Source: Herbaspirillum chlorophenolicum
GTDB lineage: Bacteria; Pseudomonadota; Gammaproteobacteria; Burkholderiales; Burkholderiaceae_D
DNA length: 64,000 bases
NCBI RefSeq assembly: GCF_001189955.1
Contig: NZ_LFLT01000002.1
Coordinates: forward strand, 241,670-305,669
Reading direction: 5' to 3'
Positions within the stretch are counted from its first letter, which is position 1. Every line of letters begins with the position of its first letter. The notes under the pieces were generated by a model. That model was not told the DNA's origin and made no database searches. It saw only the letters and a list, made by a program, of their open reading frames with translations. The position numbers and the translations under genes were made by a program. Below, piece after piece: positions 1 to 10,887 of the stretch.

Positions 1-1108
1 GATGTTGTCCAGCCTGGCGGCGATCGTGCTGCAATGCCTGTGCGCGCGGCTGGGCATCGCCACCGGCAAGGACCTCGCCGTGCATTCGCGCGAGCACTAT
101 CCTCCAATGGTCGGACGCGGCATGTGGGTGTTGGCCGAACTGTCCATCATCGCCTGCGACCTGGCTGAAGTGCTGGGCTGCGCACTGGCGTTCAACCTGC
201 TGCTGGGCGTGTCGCTGCCGGTGGGCGTCATGCTGACAGCGCTGGACACGCTGATCGTGCTGGGCCTGAAGGGGCGGGGTTTCCGCCAGGTGGAGGCGAT
301 CATCCTGGCGCTGGTACTCACCATCGCCGTGTGCCTGCTGGCGCAACTGGCCTTCGTCAAGGCCGACTGGCACGCGGTGGTGCTGGGCTTCGTGCCGTCG
401 CTGCAGGCCATTTCCAGCCGCGAACCGCTCTACCTTGCCATCGGCATCATCGGCGCCACCGTGATGCCGCACAACCTTTACCTGCATTCCTCCATCGTGC
501 AGACGCGCACGGTGCGGCGCGATCCTGCTTCGTTGAAGGATGCCGTGCGCTACACCCGCATCGACACCGTCGTCTCGCTGCTGCTGGCCATGGTGATCAA
601 TGCCGCGATCCTGGTCCTGGCGGCCTCGGCCTTTCACCAGAGCGGCAACACGCAGGTGACGGAGTTGGATGAGGCGTACCACTTGCTGGACCCGATCACC
701 GGTTCCGCGGCTGCCGCCATCCTGTTCGGCGTCGGTTTGTTCGCGGCCGGGCAGAGTTCAACCTTCACCGGCACTATCGCCGGCCAGGTGATCATGGAAG
801 GTTTCCTGAAGATGAAGATCCCGTGCTGGCAGCGCCGCATCATTACCCGCGGGTTGGCGTTGATTCCGGCGCTGATAGGGGTAGTGACGCTGGGCCCGCA
901 CTCGGTGGGCAAGCTGCTGGTGCTGAGCCAGGTGGTGTTGAGTCTGCAACTGCCATTTGCCATGTATCCGCTGATCCGCCTGACCAGCCGGCGCGACCTG
1001 ATGGGGGCACTGGCCAATCCGTGGTGGGTGGCGTTGACTGCGTGGATATTGTTTGCGGCGATTTCAGCGGCTAATGTCTGGCTGGTGGTGCAGGTGTTTG
1101 CCGGCTGA
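1..1108 (+). CDS. mntH: Nramp-family divalent metal (Mn2+/Fe2+) transporter, 3' part
   Basis: This is the C-terminal part of an Nramp proton-coupled divalent metal importer of the inner membrane. The visible reading frame (368 residues) is almost wholly hydrophobic helices. It carries the family signature of helix 6, MPHNLYLHSS, near residue 157, and a GQSSTFTGTIAGQ segment near residue 248. Family members are about 410-450 residues, so roughly 50-80 residues are missing upstream of the window, including helix 1 with the metal-binding DPGN motif. The methionine at base 2 is therefore an internal residue, not the start. A strong bidirectional hairpin follows the stop. The next gene converges on the other strand, so this gene ends its transcription unit. 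Metal preference (Mn versus Fe) cannot be told from this part. Confidence 0.9.
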   Translation, partial: MLSSLAAIVLQCLCARLGIATGKDLAVHSREHYPPMVGRGMWVLAELSIIACDLAEVLGCALAFNLLLGVSLPVGVMLTALDTLIVLGLKGRGFRQVEAIILALVLTIAVCLLAQLAFVKADWHAVVLGFVPSLQAISSREPLYLAIGIIGATVMPHNLYLHSSIVQTRTVRRDPASLKDAVRYTRIDTVVSLLLAMVINAAILVLAASAFHQSGNTQVTELDEAYHLLDPITGSAAAAILFGVGLFAAGQSSTFTGTIAGQVIMEGFLKMKIPCWQRRIITRGLALIPALIGVVTLGPHSVGKLLVLSQVVLSLQLPFAMYPLIRLTSRRDLMGALANPWWVALTAWILFAAISAANVWLVVQVFAG

Positions 1109-1150
1109 GCGCCAGGTTTCGGCCTCGATGCTTGCGATGCGGGTGGATGA

Positions 1151-1189
1151 AAAAAGCGGGCGGATGAGAAATCATCCGCCCGCTTTTTT
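1151..1189. terminator. Bidirectional Rho-independent terminator
   Basis: A perfect 17-bp inverted repeat (1151-1167 with 1172-1188, GC-rich core GCGGGCGGATGA) has a 4-base GAAA loop and is flanked by A and T runs on the two sides. It lies between the converging mntH and HlyD-type genes and can serve both. Confidence 0.9.
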
Positions 1190-1210
1190 GTTACCCGAGA
1201 ATCCTGGAAC

Positions 1211-2197
1211 TCAGCTCTTGGATGCCGGCGCAGTCTGCTTTTTCTCCTTGCCGCTACCCGGTTCCAGCACCACGGTACAGGTCAGGCCGGAAGCCAGCAA
1301 TACATCTTTCGGCACTTCGTCCAGGTGGATGCGCACCGGGATGCGCTGGGCCAGGCGCACCCAGTTGAAGGTCGGGTTGACGTCGGCGATCAGCTCGCGG
1401 CTTTGCGGGTTGTCGCGGTCGTAGATGCCGCGCGCGATGCTGTCGACATGGCCGGAGAGGGTGGCGCCGTTGATCAGCTGGATATTGGCCTTGTCGCCCA
1501 CGGACAGCAGCGGCAGCTTGGTTTCTTCGAAGTAGGCGTAGACCCAGAACGAATGGCTGTCGATCACTGCGATCTTGGCCGCGCCGGCGGTGGCATAGTC
1601 GCCGCGGCGCACGTTCAGGTTGGTAATGTAGCCGTCCACCGGCGAGAACACCTTGGTGCGCTCCAGGTTCAGCTTGGCGGTGTCGCGCTGGGCGACGGCG
1701 GCCTGGTACTGCGCCTGGGCCGACTGTAGCTGCGCTTGCGCGGCCTGGAACTGGGCCTCGGAGGAGGTGACCTGGGTGCCGGCGTCTTCGCGGGCTTCGC
1801 GCGAGACGACCAGCGCATCCATGTCGGCACGGCGGCGGGCCTGGGCGCGGCGCATGCTCAGGTCGGCGCGGCGCACGTCGATGTCGGCGCGGCGCACATC
1901 GAGATCGGACTTGCGCGCCGCCACGGCGGCATCGGCCTGCTGCAGCGCCAGTTGGTAGCGCGCTGGATCGATCTCCATCAGCAGGTCGCCTTTCTTGACC
2001 AACTGGTTATCGCGTACCGGCAGCTCGACCACCTGGCCGGAGACGTCCGGCGCGATGTTGACCACATCGGCGCGCACGCGCCCGTCGCGGGTCCACGGCG
2101 AGACCATGTAATGCTGCCATAGCGTCCAGGCGAGGAAGATGGCCAGCAGGAAAATCAGCAGGGTGATGGCGAGGCGAAAAATCGATTTGACCGACAT
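1211..2197 (-). CDS. HlyD/AaeA-type periplasmic adaptor of an efflux pump
   Basis: A membrane-fusion protein of 328 residues that bridges an inner-membrane pump and an outer-membrane channel. It has one N-terminal membrane helix (about residues 8-27), then the conserved TRDGRVRADVVNIAPDVSG lipoyl start, a long alpha-hairpin (about 80-170) and the SPVDGYITNL second lipoyl half, then a beta-barrel region. The hairpin contains a DVRRADI/DVRRADL/SMRRAQA heptad repeat. AGGAG precedes the ATG by nine bases. It is the last gene of a minus-strand operon with a DUF1656 protein and a FUSC pump, the same set as E. coli AaeX-AaeA-AaeB (p-hydroxybenzoate efflux). The substrate here is inferred only by that resemblance. 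Confidence 0.88.
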   Translation of the reverse strand: MSVKSIFRLAITLLIFLLAIFLAWTLWQHYMVSPWTRDGRVRADVVNIAPDVSGQVVELPVRDNQLVKKGDLLMEIDPARYQLALQQADAAVAARKSDLDVRRADIDVRRADLSMRRAQARRRADMDALVVSREAREDAGTQVTSSEAQFQAAQAQLQSAQAQYQAAVAQRDTAKLNLERTKVFSPVDGYITNLNVRRGDYATAGAAKIAVIDSHSFWVYAYFEETKLPLLSVGDKANIQLINGATLSGHVDSIARGIYDRDNPQSRELIADVNPTFNWVRLAQRIPVRIHLDEVPKDVLLASGLTCTVVLEPGSGKEKKQTAPASKS

Positions 2198-2287
2198 GAT
2201 GAACTACTCCTGAATGTTTCTTTATCTTTTCGTATTGCGTGTTTGGTGCTTGTTATAGGTTGGCGCGGCAGGCGTTGGGATACTCAG

Positions 2288-2488
2288 CTAGGCATACACG
2301 TACAGCCCCATCAGAGAGGCGAAGCAGACGAACATGCTCACGCGGAACAGCGCCGGATGCCATACCAGGTTGTACAGGCCGATGCGTACCAGGATGCGGT
2401 CGGCCACGAAGGCCACGGCGCCGGCCGCAATCACCAGCAGCAACAGCGTGGGGATATAGGCGTCGAAAAAGGAAATCTCACGTGGCAT
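2288..2488 (-). CDS. DUF1656 (AaeX-like) small membrane protein
   Basis: A 66-residue protein with two predicted membrane helices (about residues 9-29 and 46-64). It belongs to the DUF1656/AaeX family, which is almost always found beside AaeA/AaeB-type pumps. Its exact role is unknown. The start MPREISFFDAYIPTLL was chosen because CGGAGCCCGCC precedes it, and because the upstream in-frame methionine would lie deep inside the preceding gene. It overlaps the 3' end of the FUSC gene by 11 bases, which suggests translational coupling. The adaptor gene follows after about 90 bases. Confidence 0.85.
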   Translation of the reverse strand: MPREISFFDAYIPTLLLLVIAAGAVAFVADRILVRIGLYNLVWHPALFRVSMFVCFASLMGLYVYA

Positions 2489-4706
2489 GGCGGGCTCCGG
2501 AATGCGTGGTGTTGGCTGCACCGTCGCGCATTGTGTGCAATGGCGACTGCTGGTCCAGCAGGGCGGTGCGGATGAAATGCAGGTAGCTCAGCGTGCGTTG
2601 CAGCCGGTGGCGTTCGCTGCGTTCGCGGTAGTGCGGGCCGATGGTTTGCTGCACCTGGGCAATCGCATGGTCGTTGGCGGCCAGGGCGTCTGCGAACGTA
2701 TCGCGGTTGGGTGTACTGAACAGCGCAGGGATGGTTTCACGCAGGCGGTTCAGCGCGGCATAGGCCTCGGCCGACAGCAGGTCGGGGCGTTCGGTGCGGA
2801 TGCCGTTGAGTTCGGTGCGCAGTTCGATGATGGCGTGGCCGACTTCCAGCGTGGCGAACGTCCAGCCGAATGCATTCTGGCGCAGTGCCGGGCGGCTGCT
2901 GGTGAGCATGGTGATCTGGTGCATCAGGTCGCGGGTGCCGCTTTCGAATTTCAGCGCCAGGTGGCCGAGCTTGCCGAAACAGGCGTCCACCACTTGTTTG
3001 CGTAGCTGTTTCTCCAGTACGCGCACAGTCCAGTCGGTGGTCGGCGGCAGCAGCAGCATGAAGGAGACGGCGGTGACGATGAGCGACACCAGCAAGGCGA
3101 TCGATTCGTTGAGATAACCGGCGGCATTGAAATGCGCGAAGTTGTCCGGTACCGCGAGGAAGGGGAAGAAAATGCAGATCCCCAGGCCATAGCCGGCCCA
3201 TTTCGGTTTGGTGGTCAGCCACACGGCCAGCATCAGCGCGGGCATGAGCATCGCCGCCAGCATCCAGTAGCCGTCGGTGCGCGGCAGCAGGTGGAAGGTA
3301 TAGATGTAGCCGGCAATGGCGGCAAACACCACGCCGATGGCTACCGTGCGCGTGGCTCTGGCCGGATCGGGCGCGGCCGAGGTGATGGCGCAGAAGGCGG
3401 CGGCATTGAGTGCGGCCACGTCGCCGCTGGGCCAGCCGCTGGCGAGCCAGAAGGCCGAGAGCAGGAGCAGCGTGATGGCGGCGCGGGCGCCGGCGATCAG
3501 TGCGGTGGTCATGCTGGTCTTGGAGGCGTATGCGTGTTCCCATTGCTCGCGCTCATGGCGGCGCTGGTTCAGCGAAGCATAGGTCAGCGTGTAGGCGTGC
3601 AGTTCTTCGATGACGCGGTAGAGCAGTTCGGATGCGGTGTCGAAGTCCAGCATGGCGGCATCGCTGTCGAGCTGCAGCGTGTTGCGGGTGGCGCGCACGC
3701 GGCGCGGCAGTTCGCGCTTGTAGGTTTCCAGCTTCAGCGCGGCATCGGCGGCGTCTACCGCGCTCATCACCGGTTCGCCGCTCTCGCGGGTCAAGAGCGG
3801 CTGCACTTCCTTGAAATAGGGGGAAATGGCGTCGATGATGATCTGCGCGCTGGGCGCGGGATTGGCATGCAGCCGGTTCATCAGTTGATGCAGCGCGTGC
3901 ACGCGGGTCGACAACGCCATGAACTCGCTGTTCATGCGCGTCAGGCGGCCGCTGCGCAGGCGGATTTCCGGGTCTTCGAAGATGGCCGAGCTGCGCAGCG
4001 CTTCCAGGCCGATGATGTCGCCGACGAAACGGGCATTGGCGATATCGAGTTGCTTGCGGTCGGTGGTGCCGCCCAGGGTGGCGCCGATCAGGTCGACGAA
4101 GGCGGTGAAGCGGCCGCGGATGATGCGCACCAGGCCAGGGGCGCTGGCTTGCGGAAACACCAGTGCGCTGACCAGGCCGGCGCATACGATGCCCACGGTG
4201 ATTTCGGTGCCGCGGGTCATGACCGAATCGAAAGTGATGCCAGGATTAAGCGCGGCCGGCAGGCCGATCAGGGCCACCGTATAGCCCGACAGCACAAAGC
4301 CGTAGGAGCGGAAGTTGCGGTTGTGCGCCGAGCCCACGGTGCACAGGCCGATCCAAAGCGCCGACGCGATCAGGAACAGTTCGGGCGTCTGCGCGAACAG
4401 GCCGACGAACACGATGATGGCGACCGAGCCGACCAGGGTGCCGATCACGCGGTAGAAGCTCTTGGCCAGGATCATGCCGCTTTGCGGCTGCATCACGATG
4501 AACACCGTGATCAGCGCCGAACGCGGCGATTCGAGGTCGAGCGCGTAGCCGATGCCGAGCGCCAGCAGGCCGGCGAACACCATCTTGAAGACGTAGATCC
4601 AGGTCGGCCGTTCATTCTGCCACCAGTCGCTGGCGGCGTCGTGCAGCTGCGCCCCGAAGGACGGGCGCGGTGCGGCTGCTGCGGTGGTGTTGGCGGGCTG
4701 GTTCAT
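2478..4706 (-). CDS. FUSC-family (AaeB-like) inner-membrane efflux pump
   Basis: A 742-residue protein of the fusaric-acid-resistance/aromatic acid exporter family. The N-terminal half has a block of hydrophobic helices (about residues 40-190), followed by a soluble region, a second block of helices (about 400-560), and a C-terminal soluble region. This two-block layout is typical of AaeB and FusC. The start MNQPANTTA overlaps the stop of the upstream outer-membrane gene by the four bases ATGA, and its own end overlaps the DUF1656 gene. The four genes therefore form one tightly packed operon giving a full inner membrane-periplasm-outer membrane pump. Likely substrates are hydroxylated aromatic acids or related weak acids, by family resemblance only. 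Confidence 0.88.
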   Translation of the reverse strand: MNQPANTTAAAAPRPSFGAQLHDAASDWWQNERPTWIYVFKMVFAGLLALGIGYALDLESPRSALITVFIVMQPQSGMILAKSFYRVIGTLVGSVAIIVFVGLFAQTPELFLIASALWIGLCTVGSAHNRNFRSYGFVLSGYTVALIGLPAALNPGITFDSVMTRGTEITVGIVCAGLVSALVFPQASAPGLVRIIRGRFTAFVDLIGATLGGTTDRKQLDIANARFVGDIIGLEALRSSAIFEDPEIRLRSGRLTRMNSEFMALSTRVHALHQLMNRLHANPAPSAQIIIDAISPYFKEVQPLLTRESGEPVMSAVDAADAALKLETYKRELPRRVRATRNTLQLDSDAAMLDFDTASELLYRVIEELHAYTLTYASLNQRRHEREQWEHAYASKTSMTTALIAGARAAITLLLLSAFWLASGWPSGDVAALNAAAFCAITSAAPDPARATRTVAIGVVFAAIAGYIYTFHLLPRTDGYWMLAAMLMPALMLAVWLTTKPKWAGYGLGICIFFPFLAVPDNFAHFNAAGYLNESIALLVSLIVTAVSFMLLLPPTTDWTVRVLEKQLRKQVVDACFGKLGHLALKFESGTRDLMHQITMLTSSRPALRQNAFGWTFATLEVGHAIIELRTELNGIRTERPDLLSAEAYAALNRLRETIPALFSTPNRDTFADALAANDHAIAQVQQTIGPHYRERSERHRLQRTLSYLHFIRTALLDQQSPLHTMRDGAANTTHSGARHAT

Positions 4707-6202
4707 TTTGCGGCAGCCTTGATGGTGTCGCCGCCGGCATCAGCATCAGGCGCGGCAGCCGGCTCCAGGCCGCCGCCCAAGGCAGCGATCAGCGCGGCAT
4801 AGGCAGCCAGGTTCTGGGCCTGCAACTGTTGCACGATCTGTTGCTGGCGCAGCCATTGGGTCTGCGCTTGCAGCACATTGAGGTAGTCGGTGAGGCCGCG
4901 CTGGTAGGCGCGGATGGCGATGTCGACGTTCTTTTGCGCGGCGGTGACCGATTCATGCGCTTGCTGCTGCTGGCGGGCCACGGACTGCAGTGTCACGACC
5001 TGGTCGGAGATGGACTTCAATGCTTGCGACAGCAGGGCGTTGTAATGCTCGACCTCGATGTCGTAGCCGGCGGTGGTGGCGCCCAGCTGGCCGCGCAGGC
5101 GGCCGCCTTCGAAGATCGGCAGAGAGATCGCCGGTCCGTAGGTGGTTTGCCAGTTTTTCATGCTGAGGAAAGACAGTATGCTGCCGCCGGCGGCGGCCGG
5201 GCCGATGCCTGCCATCAGGTTGATGTTGGGATAGAAGGCGGCCTTGGCCACGGCGATGCCCTTGGCCGCGGCTTCCACGCGCCAGCGCGCGGCGCTGATG
5301 TCGGGACGGCGGCCGATCAGGTCGGCAGGCAGCGCGTTGGGCAGGCCGATGGCCGTGTGCAACGCCAGCACCGGCCGGGCGATGCTGTCGCCGGCGCCCG
5401 GGCCTTCGCCCAGCAGGGCGGCCAACTGGTTGCGCACCAGCGCAATGCTTTCATTGAGGGCTTCGATCTGGCGGCGGGTTTCCGGCAGCGGGGATTCGGC
5501 CTGGGTGATTTCCAGCTGGGTGCCGATGCCGCAGGTGAAGCGGCGGTGCGCCAGGCCGAGGATTTTCTGTTCTTCCTTGAGCATCGCCTCGGTGTTGTCC
5601 AACAAGCCGTATTGCAGCGCCAATTGGACGTAGGTGCGCACCACGTTGCTTTCCAGGTCGAGCTGGGCGGCGCGGGCATCGGCAGCGATCGCGTGCAACT
5701 CATCCTGGGCGCGTTCGGTAGTGTTCTTGTTGCGGTCCCACAGGTCAACGTTGTAGGCCAGGCTCAGGGTAGCGGTGTTGTTCCAGGTCAGCTTGTCGCG
5801 AAAGCTGGCGCCGTAATAGATGTTGTCGGACCAGTCCTTGCGGCCGACGGCGGCGTCCAGTTGCGCATTGGGCAATTCGCCGGCATGCGCCACCACCACC
5901 ATCGATTGCGCCTGGCGCACGCGGGCGGCGGCGATGGCCATGCTGGGGTTGCCGGCTACGGCTTTTTGCACCAGCGCATCGAGTTGCGGGTCGTTATAGG
6001 CCTGCCACCATGCACGTTGCGGCCAGCCGGCTTCGGCGCCGGCCTGGCGAATGGCCTGGCCGGCATCCAGGGTGGCGATGTCGCGGACTTGCGCTTGCGG
6101 TTTGATGCCTCCCTGGTCGGCGCAGCCGGCGATTGTCAAAACTATCAGCGATAGCGCAATGACGGTCAGGGCAGACAAATGGCGGTAGGAGAGGCGGTTC
6201 AT
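4703..6202 (-). CDS. NodT/OprM-type outer-membrane efflux lipoprotein
   Basis: A TolC-like outer-membrane channel of 499 residues. The start MNRLSYRHLSALTVIALSLI gives a lipoprotein signal peptide ending in the lipobox TIAGC (lipidated Cys about residue 26). An in-frame methionine 25 codons upstream would bury that signal, so I reject it. Two outer-membrane-efflux repeats follow, including the conserved RRPDISAARWRVEAAA segment and the AFYPNINL stretch. GGGGT lies seven bases before the ATG. It is the first gene of the four-gene efflux operon and diverges from a LysR-type gene, which is the likely regulator. The start of this transcript lies in an AT-rich intergenic region. Confidence 0.9.
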   Translation of the reverse strand: MNRLSYRHLSALTVIALSLIVLTIAGCADQGGIKPQAQVRDIATLDAGQAIRQAGAEAGWPQRAWWQAYNDPQLDALVQKAVAGNPSMAIAAARVRQAQSMVVVAHAGELPNAQLDAAVGRKDWSDNIYYGASFRDKLTWNNTATLSLAYNVDLWDRNKNTTERAQDELHAIAADARAAQLDLESNVVRTYVQLALQYGLLDNTEAMLKEEQKILGLAHRRFTCGIGTQLEITQAESPLPETRRQIEALNESIALVRNQLAALLGEGPGAGDSIARPVLALHTAIGLPNALPADLIGRRPDISAARWRVEAAAKGIAVAKAAFYPNINLMAGIGPAAAGGSILSFLSMKNWQTTYGPAISLPIFEGGRLRGQLGATTAGYDIEVEHYNALLSQALKSISDQVVTLQSVARQQQQAHESVTAAQKNVDIAIRAYQRGLTDYLNVLQAQTQWLRQQQIVQQLQAQNLAAYAALIAALGGGLEPAAAPDADAGGDTIKAAAK

Positions 6203-6224
6203 GAAATTACCCCAAAATATGCAA

Positions 6225-6238
6225 ATATCAGATGATAT
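6225..6238. promoter_or_regulatory. Candidate operator between efflux operon and LysR gene
   Basis: ATATCA-GA-TGATAT is a perfect 6+6 inverted repeat located 23 bases upstream of the outer-membrane efflux gene, inside the AT-rich region shared with the divergent LysR gene. LysR-type regulators bind AT-rich dyads of this kind in such divergent regions. That this regulator uses this dyad is an inference. Confidence 0.35.
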
Positions 6239-6416
6239 GTATTGTATTTTGTAATTATCTTGGGAGAAATCCGACAATTTGCAATTGTTTATCCTATAAA
6301 TTGAAATAATAACTAAGCCGTTTTAGGTAACAATGCTGTCATCCGCCAGTCCGGAAAATGCGAGCACGGCTCAGTGCAGCTTACCCGAGAACTGGCCACA
6401 GCATAGGATTAAGAGT

Positions 6417-7397
6417 ATGGATACCTTGCAAAACATGCGCGTGTTTGTGCGCGTGGTCGATGCCGGCAGTTTTACCTCTGCGGCGCAGCAGATGGGCTTG
6501 ACCACGGCCCATGTATCGCGCGCCGTGGCCGACCTGGAAAGGCATTTGCGCACCCGCCTGCTGAACCGCACCACCCGCCGCATTGCCTTGACGGAAGCCG
6601 GCGAGCGCTATCTATTGCGTTGCCAGCAGATCATGTCTTATGTCGAAGAGGCAGAAGCCGAGGCCAGCGCTGCCTATGTCAAGCCTTCCGGGCGTTTGCG
6701 AATCCACGCGATGACCAGTTTCGGCCAGCGCTACGTGATCCCGGCCATTTCCAGCTACCAGAAGCGCTATCCTGACGTGGCGGTGGAGTTGACCCTGGCC
6801 CAGCGCATTCCGGACATGCTGGAGGAGGGCTATGACGTCTCGCTGGTGCTGGCGCGCGAATTGCCGGATTCCGGCCTCATTTTTCGCCAGCTCGGCAGTA
6901 CGTTCAGCATGCTGTGCGCCTCGCCCGCATATATCGACAAGCATGGCATGCCGCAAAAGCCGGCCGATCTGGCGAACTACACCTGCCTGCAACTGGTCAG
7001 CCCGGTTTCGCCACTGGACGAATGGGTGATCGAAGGGCCGGAAGGCATGGACACGATCGCCGTCAAGAGCAATTTCCAGGTCAACGTGGCCGAGGCCATG
7101 CTGGCCAGCATCCGCGAAGGCATGGGTATCGGCGTGCTGCCCATCTATTCGGCAGTGGACCCGTTGCGGGCCGGCACCATCGTGCGCGTGCTGCCGCAGC
7201 ACCGCATGCAGCACATGGGCGTGTATGCGCTGTACCCGTCGCGCCAGTACCTGGACGCCAAGATCAGCACCTGGGTCGACTGGATGCACGAGAGCGTAGA
7301 CAAGGCGCTGCAGGAAGACCATCAGGCGCTGGAGCGCATTGGATCGCTGCGTGAAGAAATGCAGGGGATTGTTACCGCCCAGGAACACATTTCCTGA
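6417..7397 (+). CDS. LysR-family transcriptional regulator of the efflux operon
   Basis: A 326-residue LysR regulator with an N-terminal winged helix-turn-helix (MDTLQNMRVFVRVVDAGSFT, then VSRAVADLERHL, about residues 1-60) and a C-terminal periplasmic-binding-like effector domain (about 90-295). The start was placed at MDTLQNM because AGGATTAAGAGT precedes it. An upstream in-frame methionine would add 28 residues unlike the family. It is transcribed away from the AaeXAB-like efflux operon, the classical arrangement for a LysR regulator and its target (compare AaeR). The effector is unknown, probably a pump substrate. Confidence 0.88.
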   Translation: MDTLQNMRVFVRVVDAGSFTSAAQQMGLTTAHVSRAVADLERHLRTRLLNRTTRRIALTEAGERYLLRCQQIMSYVEEAEAEASAAYVKPSGRLRIHAMTSFGQRYVIPAISSYQKRYPDVAVELTLAQRIPDMLEEGYDVSLVLARELPDSGLIFRQLGSTFSMLCASPAYIDKHGMPQKPADLANYTCLQLVSPVSPLDEWVIEGPEGMDTIAVKSNFQVNVAEAMLASIREGMGIGVLPIYSAVDPLRAGTIVRVLPQHRMQHMGVYALYPSRQYLDAKISTWVDWMHESVDKALQEDHQALERIGSLREEMQGIVTAQEHIS

Positions 7398-7474
7398 GAG
7401 AGCACTGAGGTGGCTGGCCGGGACTATTGCAGTTTCTGGCATCATCGCAGCAGAGAACAAGACGAGGAGGCGGC

Positions 7475-7849
7475 ATGGGATGGCTGGCGGTGGGCGTGGG
7501 AGCGACATTGGGGGCATGGCTGCGCTGGCGGCTCTCGGTGGTGTATAACGTCGGCGGCCATCTGGTGCCGATCGGCACGCTGGCGGCCAACTGGATAGGC
7601 GGTTATGTGATCGGTTTTCTGGTCGCCTATTTCGAGCAGCATCCAGGCCTGTCGCCGGAATGGCGCCTGTTTGCCATCACGGGTTTCCTCGGCGGATTGA
7701 CCACCTTTTCCACCTTCTCCGCCGAGGCCATGATCCTGCTGCAGCGGGGCGACTATCTTTGGGCCATTGGCCATTCGGCGTTGCACTTGCTCGGCTCCAT
7801 CGCGTTGTGCGTTGCCGGCTTTGCAACTTACCGCGCGCTGGCCGGATAA
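7475..7849 (+). CDS. crcB: Fluoride channel CrcB/Fluc
   Basis: A 124-residue small membrane protein with four hydrophobic helices. It forms a dual-topology dimeric fluoride channel that lowers cytoplasmic F-. Family marks are visible: GATLGAWLRW near the N-terminus, GTLAANWIGGYVIGF (the conserved Asn), and the helix-3 break GFLGGLTTFSTFSAEA. The start has a very strong ribosome site, GAGGAGG, six bases upstream of the ATG. No fluoride riboswitch is recognisable in the 77 bases after the LysR gene, so expression may be constitutive or by read-through. Confidence 0.93.
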   Translation: MGWLAVGVGATLGAWLRWRLSVVYNVGGHLVPIGTLAANWIGGYVIGFLVAYFEQHPGLSPEWRLFAITGFLGGLTTFSTFSAEAMILLQRGDYLWAIGHSALHLLGSIALCVAGFATYRALAG

Positions 7850-7911
7850 CGAGGGACGAGCATGGGGTGTTGCGGGCATGATGCAAATCAAATTTCCGCA
7901 CCGGCACTTTG

Positions 7912-7939
7912 CTTGAAAATCAAATGTCCGGCCCAATTT
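7912..7939 (+). promoter_or_regulatory. Sigma-32 heat-shock promoter of clpB
   Basis: CTTGAA at 7912-7917, a 14-base spacer and CCCAATTT at 7932-7939 match the sigma-32 consensus (CTTGAA, 13-15 bases, CCCCATNT). The site lies about 30 bases ahead of the clpB ATG, giving a short leader of about 20-25 bases. Confidence 0.75.
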
Positions 7940-7967
7940 TCATTACATTGAAAAATTGGAGCGAACC

Positions 7968-10553
<2,586 letters not shown>

Positions 10554-10887
10554 TGCCTCAAATGGGACGGGGAGTGTCGGGATAGTTTTCTTGCCCGGTC
10601 CATGTCCGATTGGAAGCCGATTGTGCCGTGAGGCGCAATCGGCTTTTTTCATGGCAAGGTGCAATGCCTTGTACAGAGCGCTTGCGCCCTCGAGATTTTT
10701 TGTTGTCTTTTTGGAAATCTCTGCCGGGCGATCGATGCCTCCATTTGCCAGTGCAATCCGAAGTGCAGGCCCGGCAATGCCAGGTTGCGCCCCAAATCCA
10801 CGCCAGTCATGGGCTTTTGGCATACAATGATTGCTCAATCGAAATAACTGGTGCAGTGCGCCGCAACGCCTGTCATGGCCGTTGGCG
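10554..10887. other. Intergenic region after clpB
   Basis: About 330 bases without a convincing gene. It holds the clpB terminator near its start. About 60 bases before the chosen start of the next gene is a possible -10 box TACAAT (10823-10828) without a good -35. No RNA gene or mobile-element trace was seen. Confidence 0.5.
10614..10649 (+). terminator. Rho-independent terminator of clpB
   Basis: AAGCCGATTGTGCC pairs with GGCGCAATCGGCTT (one G-T wobble, GTGA loop) and is followed by a run of T. It lies 60 bases beyond the clpB stop. Confidence 0.9.

Noticed and set aside
3132..4802. A 556-codon plus-strand open frame
   Set aside because: It is the antisense of the FUSC pump; composition is Gly/Gln/Arg/Ala-rich with no motif.
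7398..7474. Possible fluoride riboswitch before crcB
   Set aside because: The gap is only 77 bases and I could not find the conserved crcB-motif bases or fold.
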